From contig CAAFUF010000023.1 of the NCBI GenBank assembly GCA_900766135.1, positions 226,126 through 290,125 of the forward strand: a stretch of 64,000 nt of DNA. Reading direction: 5' to 3'. A program made the translations under genes and the position numbers. The notes under the pieces were generated by a model. That model was given only the letters and a program-made list of their open reading frames with translations. It did no database searches and was not told the DNA's origin. Source of the stretch: Paenibacillaceae bacterium (GTDB lineage Bacteria > Bacillota > Bacilli > Paenibacillales > Paenibacillaceae). Numbering within the stretch: position 1 is the first letter of the stretch; each line of letters opens with the position of its first letter. Shown piece by piece: positions 34,122 through 42,587 of the stretch.

Positions 34122-34137
34122 TGTTCAAAAATGAACA
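34122..34137. promoter_or_regulatory. palindrome TGTTCA-N4-TGAACA between putB and the regulator gene
   Basis: Perfect 6-bp arms. Further TGAACA half-sites occur at 34069-34074 and 34091-34096, and a second near-perfect dyad TGTTCA-N4-TGAACG lies on the regulator's start codon at 34241-34256. The repeated dyads with the same N4 spacing suggest a specific operator set for one regulator, plausibly the product of 34240-36072. Confidence 0.6.
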
Positions 34138-34239
34138 TTTATAAGAGGGTTCGCACTGGATCTTCGCAGCTGGAATATTGAACCTTGCCTGCTTTCGTGT
34201 TAGATTTACAAGTAAAATTTCATTACGCGTGAGGTAGTT

Positions 34240-36072
34240 ATGTTCAATCATGAACGGATATCGTACCGGCGGGATCTGACCCGTTTCGGGCCGGAAGAGG
34301 AGAAAAGCGCGCTGCTAGCGGCGTTGCAAAGCGGTCGGTCGGCGGTCGTCGAGTTGAGCGGGACGCTGTATTTGTTGACGCCGGATGACGCTGGGCCGCT
34401 TGATGCCTTTGGCGGGGTAAGCATCGGTGAAGGGCTGCGGATTAGCGGAACGGGGTTCGCCGTTTCGGCCATGTTCCGGGAGTCGGAGATGGCGCTCCCG
34501 GTCAGCGAACTGGCGTCGCGGTGGTCCGGCGCGGATGCGAGCGGCCGGCCGGCGTTAGTGGTGAATGACGGACAGGAGCCTGTCGGTTACCTCCCGCTGG
34601 CCGACTTGCTGAAGATGGCGGCGAACCGGCAACAGCGGGCGGAGGCGTATTTCGACGCCCTGTTGGAGACGGTCAGCGACGCGGTAACCGTCGTCGACCG
34701 GAACGGAACGGTGATCGGCTGGAACGCGGTGGCGGAGGAAGTGTACGGCATCGCCAAAGCGGACATTGTCGGCCGTACGATTGGCGAGCATTTCGACCCC
34801 GATGCGCTGGTCGTATTGGGCATTCTGGATGAAGGCCGGCGGCTGCGCGGGGCTTACCATCGTCCGCGGGAAGGCACGCATGTGCTGATCAACGCGTCGC
34901 CGATCGTGGAGCCGGGCGGCGGCATTATCGGCGGTGTGGCGACGGAGCAGGACATTACGCATTTGGTGAAGCTCAACGACGAACTGACGGTGGCGACATC
35001 CCGCCTGTTCACCCAGCGGATCAACGACGAGGATCCGTTCGCCTTGATCAGCGGGCGCGGGGAAAGCATGGGCAAAGTGATCAAGCTGGCCAAAAAGCTC
35101 GCGGAAACCGACTCCGCCGTGCTGTTGATCGGGGAGACGGGCGCGGGCAAGGAGCAGCTGGCCAGGGTGATCCATCGGGCCGGCGCGCGGCCGGAGGGCC
35201 CGTTCTTGTCGCTCAGCTGCGGGGCCGTGCCGGCGGGACTGGCCGAGGCCGAGCTGTTCGGCTATCAGGGCGGCGCCTTCTCGGGACAGCCGTCGGGCCA
35301 AGCCGGCCGGTTGGAGGCGGCGGACGGCGGCTCGATCTTTTTGAATGAAATCGAATGCTTGCCGCTGGACGTGCAGGAGAAGCTGGCGCAATACATAAAG
35401 CGGCGTACGTTGACGCGGATCGGGGCTTCGGAGGCGGTTCCGGTATCGGCGCGGATTTTCGCGGCCACCAGTCAGGATCTGGAGCAACTCGTGCGGGAGG
35501 GCAAATTCCGGACGGATTTGTACTATGCGCTAAACGTGGTATCGCTGAAGGTGCCTCCGCTGCGCGAGCGGCGGGAGGATCTGGGCGCGTTGGTGCAAAT
35601 GTACTTGCGTGTCTTTTCGCTGCAGTACCAGAAGCCGCTGCCGGTGGTTTCGCCGGAGGTCATGCTGGCATTCGCGAATTACGGCTGGCCGGGAAACGTG
35701 AGCGAATTGCGAGCGGTGATCGAACGCTGCGTGATCTTAAGCGACAACGAGCAAATCACGCTGGAGCACTTACCGGAAGCGCTGCAACGGCAGCAAGCCC
35801 AACTGGAATTCGCGGCGGCGGCTCACGCGGGCATGACGTTTGGCGGTGGCAATGACGGGTCCGGCTTGGGTAAAGGGACGAAGCTGTCCTTTTCGGAACA
35901 AGCGGATCGTCTGGATAAGATGCTGCGTCCGCGAATCACCCCTGAGGAAGAAATGGAACTCATGAAGGAAGCGCTGGAGCGCACGGCGGGCAACAAGAGC
36001 CATGCGGCCAAGCTGCTGGGCATCTCCCGCGGCACGCTCTATAAAAAAATACGCGACTATAATTTGGTATAG
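34240..36072 (+). CDS. RocR-like sigma-54-type regulator with degenerate AAA+ motifs
   Basis: A 610-residue protein with a CBS-like segment (about 103-125), a PAS domain (about 135-240), an AAA+ domain (about 265-500) and a Fis-type DNA-binding C-terminus ('NKSHAAKLLGISRGTLYKKI'). It sits divergently next to putB-rocA and near the glutamate dehydrogenase gene, the position expected for a RocR-type activator. Walker A is intact ('GETGAGKE', 298-305). However, the sigma-54 contact loop GAFTGA reads GAFSGQ (345-350), Walker B 'FLDE' reads 'FLNE' (Asn369), 'DLYYRLN' reads 'DLYYALN', and 'GNVREL' reads 'GNVSEL'. It may therefore bind DNA without activating sigma-54, or act differently. Confidence 0.85.
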   Translation: MFNHERISYRRDLTRFGPEEEKSALLAALQSGRSAVVELSGTLYLLTPDDAGPLDAFGGVSIGEGLRISGTGFAVSAMFRESEMALPVSELASRWSGADASGRPALVVNDGQEPVGYLPLADLLKMAANRQQRAEAYFDALLETVSDAVTVVDRNGTVIGWNAVAEEVYGIAKADIVGRTIGEHFDPDALVVLGILDEGRRLRGAYHRPREGTHVLINASPIVEPGGGIIGGVATEQDITHLVKLNDELTVATSRLFTQRINDEDPFALISGRGESMGKVIKLAKKLAETDSAVLLIGETGAGKEQLARVIHRAGARPEGPFLSLSCGAVPAGLAEAELFGYQGGAFSGQPSGQAGRLEAADGGSIFLNEIECLPLDVQEKLAQYIKRRTLTRIGASEAVPVSARIFAATSQDLEQLVREGKFRTDLYYALNVVSLKVPPLRERREDLGALVQMYLRVFSLQYQKPLPVVSPEVMLAFANYGWPGNVSELRAVIERCVILSDNEQITLEHLPEALQRQQAQLEFAAAAHAGMTFGGGNDGSGLGKGTKLSFSEQADRLDKMLRPRITPEEEMELMKEALERTAGNKSHAAKLLGISRGTLYKKIRDYNLV

Positions 36073-36146
36073 CTAACCCAAACTAGAAAATATTGCAAAA
36101 TTCGACGCCGACCCTCAAGTTGCCTCGACATGGGCCGAACTCTTGC

Positions 36147-36164
36147 TTGGGCTCCTGCATAGCA
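36147..36164 (+). promoter_or_regulatory. weak candidate -24/-12 (sigma-54) promoter
   Basis: GG (36150-36151) and GC (36162-36163) are 10 bases apart, within TTGGGCTC...TAGCA. The match to the TGGCAC-N5-TTGCA consensus is partial. It would start transcription about 24 bp before the transporter gene at 36199, directly downstream of the sigma-54-type regulator gene. Confidence 0.35.
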
Positions 36165-36198
36165 TATAGCACATTTGCAGGAAAAGGGGCGTGACTCC

Positions 36199-37620
36199 AT
36201 GATAGGGATAGAGTTGTCGGCGATTCATTATGTATACCTGGCGTTCATCGTCTTGATTATGGCGTTGTTGATCAAGCGGCGCGATACGACGATGATTTGC
36301 GTGTTGGGGATATTTACGCTGGGGCTGCTGGCGACGGAGACGCTCAGCGGTTCGGTTTCGGGCATCTTCAACTCGTTTATTTATGCGACCAAAGAGTTAA
36401 TGGGGACGATCATGATCATCTCGATCATCGTGGCCATGAGCCGGGTGCTGATTCGCACGGGCATCAACGAGACGATGGTTGCTCCCTTGACGCGGTTCAT
36501 CCGAACGCCAGGGATGGCGTATTGGGGCATCGGAATCATTATGATGGTGACCTCGCTGTTCTTCTGGCCCTCGCCTGCCGTGGCGCTGATCGGCGCCGTC
36601 CTGCTTCCTGTGGCGGCTCGCGTGGGGCTGCCGGCGCTGGGGGCGGCGGTGGCGATGAACTTGTTCGGTCACGGCATCGCCTTGTCCGGCGACTATATCA
36701 TCCAGGGGGCGCCGAAGCTGACGGCGGACGCCGCGGGCTTGCCCGTCAGCAACGTCATGACGGCCAGCGTGCCGCTGGTCCTCGTCATGGGCCTGGTGAG
36801 CACGGTGACCGCCTATTGGCTGATGCGCCGCGATCAGCGGAACGGAACGTGGCGTGACGGCCTGGTGGCCGGGAAAGGCACGGGCGGCGTGCTTGGCGAG
36901 GATCTTCCAGCGAGCAAAGAGGACCGAGCGGCCATTTCCCCACAGGCGAAAAAATGGCTGGCCGTCCTGATCCCGCTGCTCTTCGCCGCCGACGTCGTCG
37001 CCATGTTCCTGCTGAATTTGCAGGGCGGCGACGCGACGGCGCTGGTCGGCGGCACGGCGGTGCTGATCCTGATCGGCGTGACGCTGCTGGCCCACCGGAA
37101 CCGGGGCCTGGAGAAGGTCACTTCGTACCTGATCGAAGGGTTGACCTTCGGTTTTAAGGTGTTTGGCCCCGTGATCCCGATCGCCGCGTTCTTCTACCTT
37201 GGCGACGCCGCGTTTAAGGAGCTGTTCGGGCAGGTGCTCCCCGAAGCGTCGCACGGGATCGTGAACGACCTCGGCGTGGCGCTGGCCGACGTCGTTCCAC
37301 TGAACGGCATCGTCGGCGCCATGACCCTCGCCGTCACGGGAGCGATCACCGGCCTGGACGGCTCCGGCTTCTCGGGCATTTCGCTGGCCGGCTCGATCGC
37401 CCAGCTGTTCGGCACCGCCATCGGCTCCGGCACAGCCGTGCTGACGGCGTTGGGGCAGGTCGCCGCCATCTGGGTCGGCGGCGGCACGCTGATCCCGTGG
37501 GCGCTCATCCCGGCCGCCGCCATCTGCGGCGTGAGTCCGTTCGAGCTCGCCCGCCGCAACCTGAAGCCGGTGCTCATCGGCCTGGCCGTGACCACCGTGG
37601 TGGCGATGTTTATGGTGTAA
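36199..37620 (+). CDS. multi-pass membrane transporter (GntP/ion-transporter superfamily-like)
   Basis: A 473-residue protein with about 12 hydrophobic helices and a polar central loop (about 215-250). The early helices with 'FFWPSPAVALIGAVLLP' and 'NLFGHGIALSGDYIIQGAPK', and the late 'GLDGSGFSGISLAGSIA', are reminiscent of the gluconate/citrate/ArsB ion-transporter superfamily. I do not recognise the exact family. The start at 36199 follows AAAAGGGG. Its place right after the RocR-like gene suggests uptake of an amino-acid or organic-acid substrate feeding the neighbouring catabolic genes, which is inference. Confidence 0.65.
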   Translation: MIGIELSAIHYVYLAFIVLIMALLIKRRDTTMICVLGIFTLGLLATETLSGSVSGIFNSFIYATKELMGTIMIISIIVAMSRVLIRTGINETMVAPLTRFIRTPGMAYWGIGIIMMVTSLFFWPSPAVALIGAVLLPVAARVGLPALGAAVAMNLFGHGIALSGDYIIQGAPKLTADAAGLPVSNVMTASVPLVLVMGLVSTVTAYWLMRRDQRNGTWRDGLVAGKGTGGVLGEDLPASKEDRAAISPQAKKWLAVLIPLLFAADVVAMFLLNLQGGDATALVGGTAVLILIGVTLLAHRNRGLEKVTSYLIEGLTFGFKVFGPVIPIAAFFYLGDAAFKELFGQVLPEASHGIVNDLGVALADVVPLNGIVGAMTLAVTGAITGLDGSGFSGISLAGSIAQLFGTAIGSGTAVLTALGQVAAIWVGGGTLIPWALIPAAAICGVSPFELARRNLKPVLIGLAVTTVVAMFMV

Positions 37621-38102
37621 CGAGTTTTACCTTGCGAAGGAGGCGAAGATCCGCTTCCTTCGTTCGTTTGTTCGTTTGGGAATGCAGAAAGTCCCTCCGA
37701 CCAGCATTGCCCCTGTACAAAGCTCGACAAGTCTCTATCCACTAACTATCCATTAACGTCTGGTAAACCAATTTAGCTCCGAAACTTACCGTTAATTTTG
37801 CGAATTTGGCTTCCAGCTATCAATTACATGTAAAGCCTACCGCTAATTTTGCGTGTTTCCCTCCAAACTGCCGTTTCCGGCCAAATTAACAATAGGATTT
37901 ACCGCTAATTGTGGACAAACCACGCAATCCTCCGAAATTAACAGTAGCTTTTACCGTTAACTCATCCCGCCTTATCACATCTACTCCACCATGTCGCCTC
38001 ATTCACACACCTCATTACACAGACTCATTACAGACCTCATCACACAGCCACATCATATACCTCATCACACAACCTCATTCAACCTCATCTCACATCGTCC
38101 CA
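37621..38102. other. 482-bp convergent intergenic region, repetitive
   Basis: Two repeat types fill it: a 51-62-bp hairpin repeat at 37787-37968 and a short CCTCATCACACA-like tandem at 37983-38105. No gene or terminator stands out. Confidence 0.6.
37783..37968. repeat. tandem hairpin repeat with core TACCG(C/T)TAATTTTGCG
   Basis: Core TACCGYTAA begins at 37787, 37838, 37900 and 37952 (spacings 51, 62 and 52 bp). Before the last two cores, AAATTAACARTAG forms a hairpin with the core (TTAAC-N-GTA pairing with TAC-N-GTTAA). Confidence 0.7.
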
Positions 38103-38105
38103 TCA
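37983..38105. repeat. low-complexity CCTCATCACACA-type tandem repeat
   Basis: CCTCAT recurs roughly every 12-20 bp with CA-rich fillers. Strongly strand-biased (C/A/T, almost no G). It abuts the stop of the nuclease-like gene. Confidence 0.7.
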
Positions 38106-38786
38106 CAAATAGTCCGTCACCCCGCGAATCAGCTCATATCTGACGATGCGTTCTCCTTTCCCGCGGTGAACCGGCCTCATCCACCCTTTAGCGGTAACTT
38201 TCTGCAGCATCTGTACCGCCGTTTTATGATTCAACTCAAAATGGCGTTCGACATCCACCGGCCGAATCGGCCGCGCGAGCTGTACGGCGAGCCGGATGAG
38301 CTCTTTTTCCGCCAACAGGCCGCGCGAGACGGGAACGCGTTCCGGGTGGTATCGGCTGAGTACCATGCGCAGCAGGTTGATGCAGAGCTCCGGGCGCTGC
38401 TCCACGTCGTCGTAGGCGAAGGAGATTACCTGGTAGCCTATGGCGTGCAGGAAGGTTTCGCGATTAAGCTCGTGGCAGTATCTTTGCCGGTCCATGTCGC
38501 GAACGTGCGCGGCGTAGCCTTTAATCTCGAACAGCAGCTTCAACTCGCCGCCCCCCGGCAGCCAGGCGAAATCGGCAAAGTAGGACCGTCCCCGCCAATC
38601 GCTGACTTCGTACTCGGGATGGAGATCATCGAAATCGCCGCGTAGAGGCCACCAGACAGTACGCAGGAACTGGGTCTCCGCATGGGCATGTCCACGTTCC
38701 AACCTTCCTCGCCGTTCCCCTGATCTTCGTGCCAAATGATACTCCAGAAACGCCGCGTGGTTTTCTTCAAAATTCATAGAATTCAT
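38103..38786 (-). CDS. nuclease-like protein (PD-(D/E)XK-type core) with C-terminal winged helix
   Basis: A 227-residue cytoplasmic protein of no family I can name with certainty. The central part 'YFADFAWLPGGGELKLLFEI' followed by KGY carries an Asp and an E-x-K in the spacing expected of PD-(D/E)XK nucleases (as in DUF559/Vsr-like folds). 'HAIGYQVISFAYDDVEQRPE' matches the closing beta-alpha element of that fold. The C-terminal 65 residues look like a winged helix ('VERHFELNHKTAVQMLQKV'). Frame and length suit the start at 38786. It could be a repair or defence nuclease, or a nuclease-fold regulator. It stands alone between repeats. Confidence 0.6.
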   Translation of the reverse strand: MNSMNFEENHAAFLEYHLARRSGERRGRLERGHAHAETQFLRTVWWPLRGDFDDLHPEYEVSDWRGRSYFADFAWLPGGGELKLLFEIKGYAAHVRDMDRQRYCHELNRETFLHAIGYQVISFAYDDVEQRPELCINLLRMVLSRYHPERVPVSRGLLAEKELIRLAVQLARPIRPVDVERHFELNHKTAVQMLQKVTAKGWMRPVHRGKGERIVRYELIRGVTDYL

Positions 38787-39310
38787 AAGCCGCCCACCTT
38801 CCCCAATAAAATGAAACGTCCCGCATTCGCTCCTTGAAGCTTGAACCACAATCGCTTGGGAGCGCCCATCAACCTAAAGGTCATGGCGCCCACCCACGGA
38901 TTATGATCCAAACCGGAGTTATACGGGACGTGCTTCGTCTTAGATCCAGTATAGTGCCGGCTGCCGGGTTCGTCCAGCGTGGAGGGTCAATCGGGTGGGG
39001 GTTCGCCTGCGGTGGGAGCTGCCCAGCGTGCAAGCCGCCCCACAATCTAGGGCGGCCTTGCGCAAAGAGCTTCCCGCGCATTTTATCATTGCTTTTCCCT
39101 GGCAACGGACGTAAGCTGATGGGAGGATTGTGGAAGGGTTTGACAAATTTTATTGTTAACGGCTTGTCTGCGAAACTCATGGCGCTTCTCCTCTGCCAGA
39201 GACATCCTGCTTTCTTGCACGCTCCCTATTTCTCCCTGCCCAAAGGATGAAACTAAGCGGGAATCGGTGCGTAACATTACTTAGTGTGTATATGGAAAGG
39301 GTGAAATGCA
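38787..39310. other. 524-bp intergenic region with a strong GC-rich hairpin
   Basis: The region between divergent genes contains a hairpin with arms GCAAG-CCGCCC and GGGCGG-CCTTGC at 39029-39060, and a repeated CCAGCGTG (38973 and 39023 area). It might encode a structured RNA, but it does not match SRP RNA, 6S or tRNA as far as I can see. A promoter for the operon starting at 39311 is probably between 39240 and 39295. Confidence 0.4.
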
Positions 39311-39526
39311 TTGGATAACGGCATGAGCGTCAAATTGTACGAAAAATTGCCGGATGGTGAGCTGCGGGAACTGGAGGAGCGCGTTTGGAGCGCCAATATG
39401 GTCGCTGCGTTGGAGCATGTAAACTACCTGGTCGTCGGCAACCGGGAGTTTGAAACGGTGGAAGGCCGGCTCAACGTTGACGAGGGCAAGCTGGAACTGC
39501 TGCTCGTCCCGATCACGCACGAATAA
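39311..39526 (+). CDS. small protein of unknown function, first gene of the ATP-grasp operon
   Basis: A 71-residue acidic, soluble protein. The only pattern seen is 'LEHVNYLVVGNREFETVEGR' followed by a beta-rich end ('LELLLVPI'), suggesting a small compact beta fold. The TTG start follows AAAGGGTG; an ATG four codons later is possible. It is 30 bp upstream of the YgiB-like gene and is probably co-transcribed. I do not recognise the family. Confidence 0.6.
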   Translation: MDNGMSVKLYEKLPDGELRELEERVWSANMVAALEHVNYLVVGNREFETVEGRLNVDEGKLELLLVPITHE

Positions 39527-39556
39527 GATGGTTTTTTCGTAAGGAGGGAATCGGTT

Positions 39557-40315
39557 TTGGCAAAAGAAGAGGAAGCAACACGGACGGACACGGCCGCCGC
39601 GCAAGACGCGACGGCGAAGGAACCGTTCGCATCCAAGTTTTTCACTCCGGAAGGTAAGCCGATCCGCGTCTTGTCGACTTCGCTCGGCATCGCGCTGTTG
39701 GCTAACGCTTTCCTGATTCCTGGTGCCGGGGCTACGGCCTCGGGGAGCGGCACGTCGGCGGATGAACCGAAGCTGGTCGCCTGGTCGACGGAAGAAGTGA
39801 AACAGTATTTCGACAAAAACGTGGACTGGAACATCCCGCTTCCATTCGAGGAAGAAGAAGGAGCCGGGGAGGCTTCCGGATCCGGCGGCTCGGGCAATTC
39901 GGGCAGTTCGGGCGGCACCACGGTCATCAATAACTACGGGGGTTATAACTCCGGTTTCGGTTGGGATGATATGCTGCTGTACCACCTGTTATTCAACAAC
40001 GGGGCCAGCTATTCGTCCGGCCGCTGGTACGACAGCCATCGCGGTTATTATGCAGGATCGTCGACGCCGTACAAACCGAAATCCTATTCCAGCGAGACGT
40101 TCCAAAACAAATCCATGGCCGGTTCGGTGGTTCGCCCCAAAACATCGACCTCATCCACCGGCTCGATCGTCCGACGCTCCACCTCCTCGAAGGCGGGTGG
40201 CATCGGTGGTAAATCGAGCTCGCTCGGCTCGTCGAGTTCCTCGTCAGGCTCTTCCAAGAGCTCGTTTTCCGGCTCGAGATCCAGCGGCACCAGCAAAGGG
40301 TCTTTCGGCGGATGA
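39557..40315 (+). CDS. YgiB/YjfM-like Ser/Gly-rich membrane-associated protein
   Basis: A 252-residue protein. A charged N-terminus of about 35 residues is followed by one hydrophobic helix (about 38-60), an acidic segment, then a Gly/Ser/Tyr region. The last 60 residues are almost all Ser, Gly, Lys and Arg, ending in 'GSFGG'. The arrangement recalls YgiB and YjfM (DUF1190) of E. coli, which are encoded next to the glutathionylspermidine-synthase-like proteins YgiC and YjfC. It overlaps the ATP-grasp gene by 4 bases (ATGA). The exposed Ser/Gly tail is a candidate substrate for that ligase; this is inference. TTG start after AGGAGGG. Confidence 0.65.
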   Translation: MAKEEEATRTDTAAAQDATAKEPFASKFFTPEGKPIRVLSTSLGIALLANAFLIPGAGATASGSGTSADEPKLVAWSTEEVKQYFDKNVDWNIPLPFEEEEGAGEASGSGGSGNSGSSGGTTVINNYGGYNSGFGWDDMLLYHLLFNNGASYSSGRWYDSHRGYYAGSSTPYKPKSYSSETFQNKSMAGSVVRPKTSTSSTGSIVRRSTSSKAGGIGGKSSSLGSSSSSSGSSKSSFSGSRSSGTSKGSFGG

Positions 40316-41514
40316 CGGACGGGAGCAGCATTTTCGAAGTCGTGGGCCGGCCGCATCCCGACCGGAGCGAGCGGGTAGCGAAGCTAGCCGAACTGGGGTT
40401 TACCTGGGCGAATCTGGAGGAAGAGGAATACTGGATCGACCAGCTGGTGTTGATGCCGAAGGCGACCTACGCAGAGCTGGAACAAGCCGCTGCCGCGCTC
40501 TGGCGCATTCTCGACAAGGCCGTCCGCTACGTCCATCGCCGGCCGGATCTATATGAGCTGATCGGCATTCCCCCGATTCTATGGACGATGCTCGATGAGC
40601 TGCCGATGCCGGAGCCGGGAGTAATCAGCCGCTACGCGCGATTCGATTTCGCCGTGGCGAACGACGGCACCATCAAGCTGCTGGAGCTGAACGCGGATAC
40701 GCCGACCGGTTACGTCGAGGCTTCGATCGCCACCCCATGGCTCATGGAGCAGGCAGGGTATGCCTCGCCTAACGCACGGATGAAAGACCTGGTGGCGGAA
40801 GCTTGGGCGATCGAGCGGCCGGATACTGCGGCATGCGTCGATTACGGCTGGCATCTGGAGGATTCCGGCACGATCAAGGCGTTGGGGCGTCACAGCGGGC
40901 TGGATTTGCACTACGAGGACTGCTTGGAACTCTGGGTAGATGAAGGCCAACTCAAAAACAACGACGGCCGCCCCATTGAGCGCCTGTTCGCGTTGTACCC
41001 GAAGGAATGGATGGCGGTGGACGATGCCGGCGAAGCGCTGAGCTACGCGATCGAAACCGGCCGACTCGCCATCTTCAACGGGCCGCACAGCATTTTGCTG
41101 CAATCCAAAGGATTGCTTGCCGCCGTCTGGGGGCTTTACGAGCTGGGCTTGCTGTTTGATGAAGAGGAACGCCAGGCCATCGCCAAGTACGTGCTGCCGA
41201 CCTATAACAAGCCGGTCTTCTCCGGCGATTTCGTGTCCAAATCGATGTTCGGGCGCGAAGGCGGTTCGGTACGCCTGTTCGATGCGGAGGGAGAGCTGGA
41301 GCTGGAGGACCAGGAGGGTTTTGACAGCAGCGTCCTGTTCCCTACGGTGTATCAAAAAAGAGCCGAGTTGGCCCGGATCGAAACGGTCGTGGGTGAGCGC
41401 CATTTGCTGACCGGCCTATTCGTCCTGAACGGGACGCCTTGCGGCCTGCTGGGGAGGGCTGGCGGACCGATTACCGGCAATACCAGTCATTTTATCGCGT
41501 TAGGAGTGAAATAA
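40312..41514 (+). CDS. glutathionylspermidine-synthase-like ATP-grasp ligase (YgiC/YjfC type)
   Basis: A 400-residue C-N ligase of the GSP_synth ATP-grasp family. Recognisable parts are 'RYARFDFAVANDGTIKLLEL' followed by NADTPTG (the family's D/E-x-N metal site), 'YPKEWMAVDDAGEAL', 'LYELGLLFDEEERQAI' and the late 'PVFSGDFVSKSMFGREGGSV' nucleotide loop. E. coli Gss uses such a domain to join glutathione to spermidine. Stand-alone members have unknown acceptors and lie with YgiB/DUF350 proteins, exactly as here. Glutathione is not made by most Bacillales, so a peptide or protein substrate is more likely. The stop is immediately followed by the next ATG. Confidence 0.85.
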   Translation: MTDGSSIFEVVGRPHPDRSERVAKLAELGFTWANLEEEEYWIDQLVLMPKATYAELEQAAAALWRILDKAVRYVHRRPDLYELIGIPPILWTMLDELPMPEPGVISRYARFDFAVANDGTIKLLELNADTPTGYVEASIATPWLMEQAGYASPNARMKDLVAEAWAIERPDTAACVDYGWHLEDSGTIKALGRHSGLDLHYEDCLELWVDEGQLKNNDGRPIERLFALYPKEWMAVDDAGEALSYAIETGRLAIFNGPHSILLQSKGLLAAVWGLYELGLLFDEEERQAIAKYVLPTYNKPVFSGDFVSKSMFGREGGSVRLFDAEGELELEDQEGFDSSVLFPTVYQKRAELARIETVVGERHLLTGLFVLNGTPCGLLGRAGGPITGNTSHFIALGVK

Positions 41515-42156
41515 ATGCAATATTCGAAGCAGCCTTGGGCGCGGCGATTCCTCGTTACGCTGATGCTGGCGTTGTCCGTGGCGGTCCTCGGAGCCTGCGG
41601 CAATACGACCAGCGTCTTCTCCACCAATACCGGTTCGGAGTCGGAGTTAACGACCGCCCGGGTCCCTTGGGATTATAAAATCGTGGAAGCGACGGTCGGC
41701 GATCTGGTGGGCAGCGACATGACGATTTTACCCGATAACGATCTGCTGCCAAACGACAACAACTACGCCACCGGGGACAAAATCTGGATCCTGCAATTCA
41801 TGGATGCGGAGCTGACCACGGACGAGAATCAGAAGAACGAAGTTCGCTTGTCCTCTTGGACGACGTTGAAGTCCTATCCGGATCAGGCGTCCGCCGAGAA
41901 GGATCTGGCCGAGCTGAAGGTGCCGGTGACGACCGACGTTAATCTTGTCGGCGTATACAAAACGGAATACCAGGGCAAAACGCGGAACTTCGCCGTATTG
42001 GAGCTGCCGACCGGGAACCGGATCAAGCAGCCGATCGACGACGCGCGGTACGCGGCGTTGGAGAAGGAAAAGACGGCATCGGTCGTGCTGGAGGAAGTGC
42101 ATGATTTTGCCGATTATGATTTGGCATTTGCGAAATTTCGGGGGTGGGCGAAGTGA
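41515..42156 (+). CDS. lipoprotein of unknown function in the ATP-grasp operon
   Basis: A 213-residue lipoprotein; the signal peptide ends in 'AVLGACG' with Cys28. The mature part is mixed alpha/beta, with 'DKIWILQFMDAEL' and 'KTRNFAVLELPTGNRIKQPI' and an acidic, amphipathic C-terminal part. The start abuts the ATP-grasp stop and the end overlaps the DUF350 gene. DUF4247-type lipoproteins occupy a similar position in some Bacillales clusters, but I cannot confirm membership. Confidence 0.7.
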   Translation: MQYSKQPWARRFLVTLMLALSVAVLGACGNTTSVFSTNTGSESELTTARVPWDYKIVEATVGDLVGSDMTILPDNDLLPNDNNYATGDKIWILQFMDAELTTDENQKNEVRLSSWTTLKSYPDQASAEKDLAELKVPVTTDVNLVGVYKTEYQGKTRNFAVLELPTGNRIKQPIDDARYAALEKEKTASVVLEEVHDFADYDLAFAKFRGWAK

Positions 42157-42545
42157 CGATCGTAGTGAATATTGTGGTTAGTGTGGTTGTAATGATTTTG
42201 CTGCAACTGCTGGGGATGGTGGTCTTCAATTGGATGACCCCTTACCGCGACATGGAAGAGCTCAAGAAGGGAAATGTCGCCGTAGCCCTGGCGCTGGGCG
42301 GCAAATTCCTAGGCACGGCGATCATCTTGGGGGTGTCTGCCTTCACGAACACCTCCATTGTGCATATGATCCTGTGGTTTGCCGTTGGGTATGTGTGCCT
42401 CGTGGCGTCTTACTGGATCTTTGAACTGGTAACGCCGGGCTTTAATATTTCCGACCAGCTGAAGAAGGGCAATGTCGCGGTAGGCACCTTGCTGTGCTTG
42501 GTGTTTATTGGTATGGCGTTCGCCGTCAGCAGCCTGATCATCTAG
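42153..42545 (+). CDS. DUF350 membrane protein (YjfL-like)
   Basis: A 130-residue protein with four transmembrane helices in two similar halves. 'MEELKKGNVAVALALGGKFLG' (in two parts) and 'SDQLKKGNVAVGTLL' are the duplicated DUF350 signature. E. coli YjfL has the same architecture and neighbours YjfC/YjfM. The GTG at 42153 overlaps the previous stop (GTGA); a GTG three codons earlier is possible. A role in membrane transport or stress is suggested only by context. Confidence 0.85.
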   Translation: MTIVVNIVVSVVVMILLQLLGMVVFNWMTPYRDMEELKKGNVAVALALGGKFLGTAIILGVSAFTNTSIVHMILWFAVGYVCLVASYWIFELVTPGFNISDQLKKGNVAVGTLLCLVFIGMAFAVSSLII

Positions 42546-42587
42546 CAAGAGGTAGTGCACAATGAATTTTGAAAAAGGGGCAGTCAC

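Noticed and set aside
34010..34240. Sigma-54 promoter for putB
   Set aside because: No GG-N10-GC pair in the right orientation; a sigma-A promoter with 17-bp spacing is present instead.
38941..39070. SRP RNA or tRNA-like sequence
   Set aside because: The conserved GGAAGCAGC-type SRP loop and tRNA arms are missing; only general hairpins are seen.
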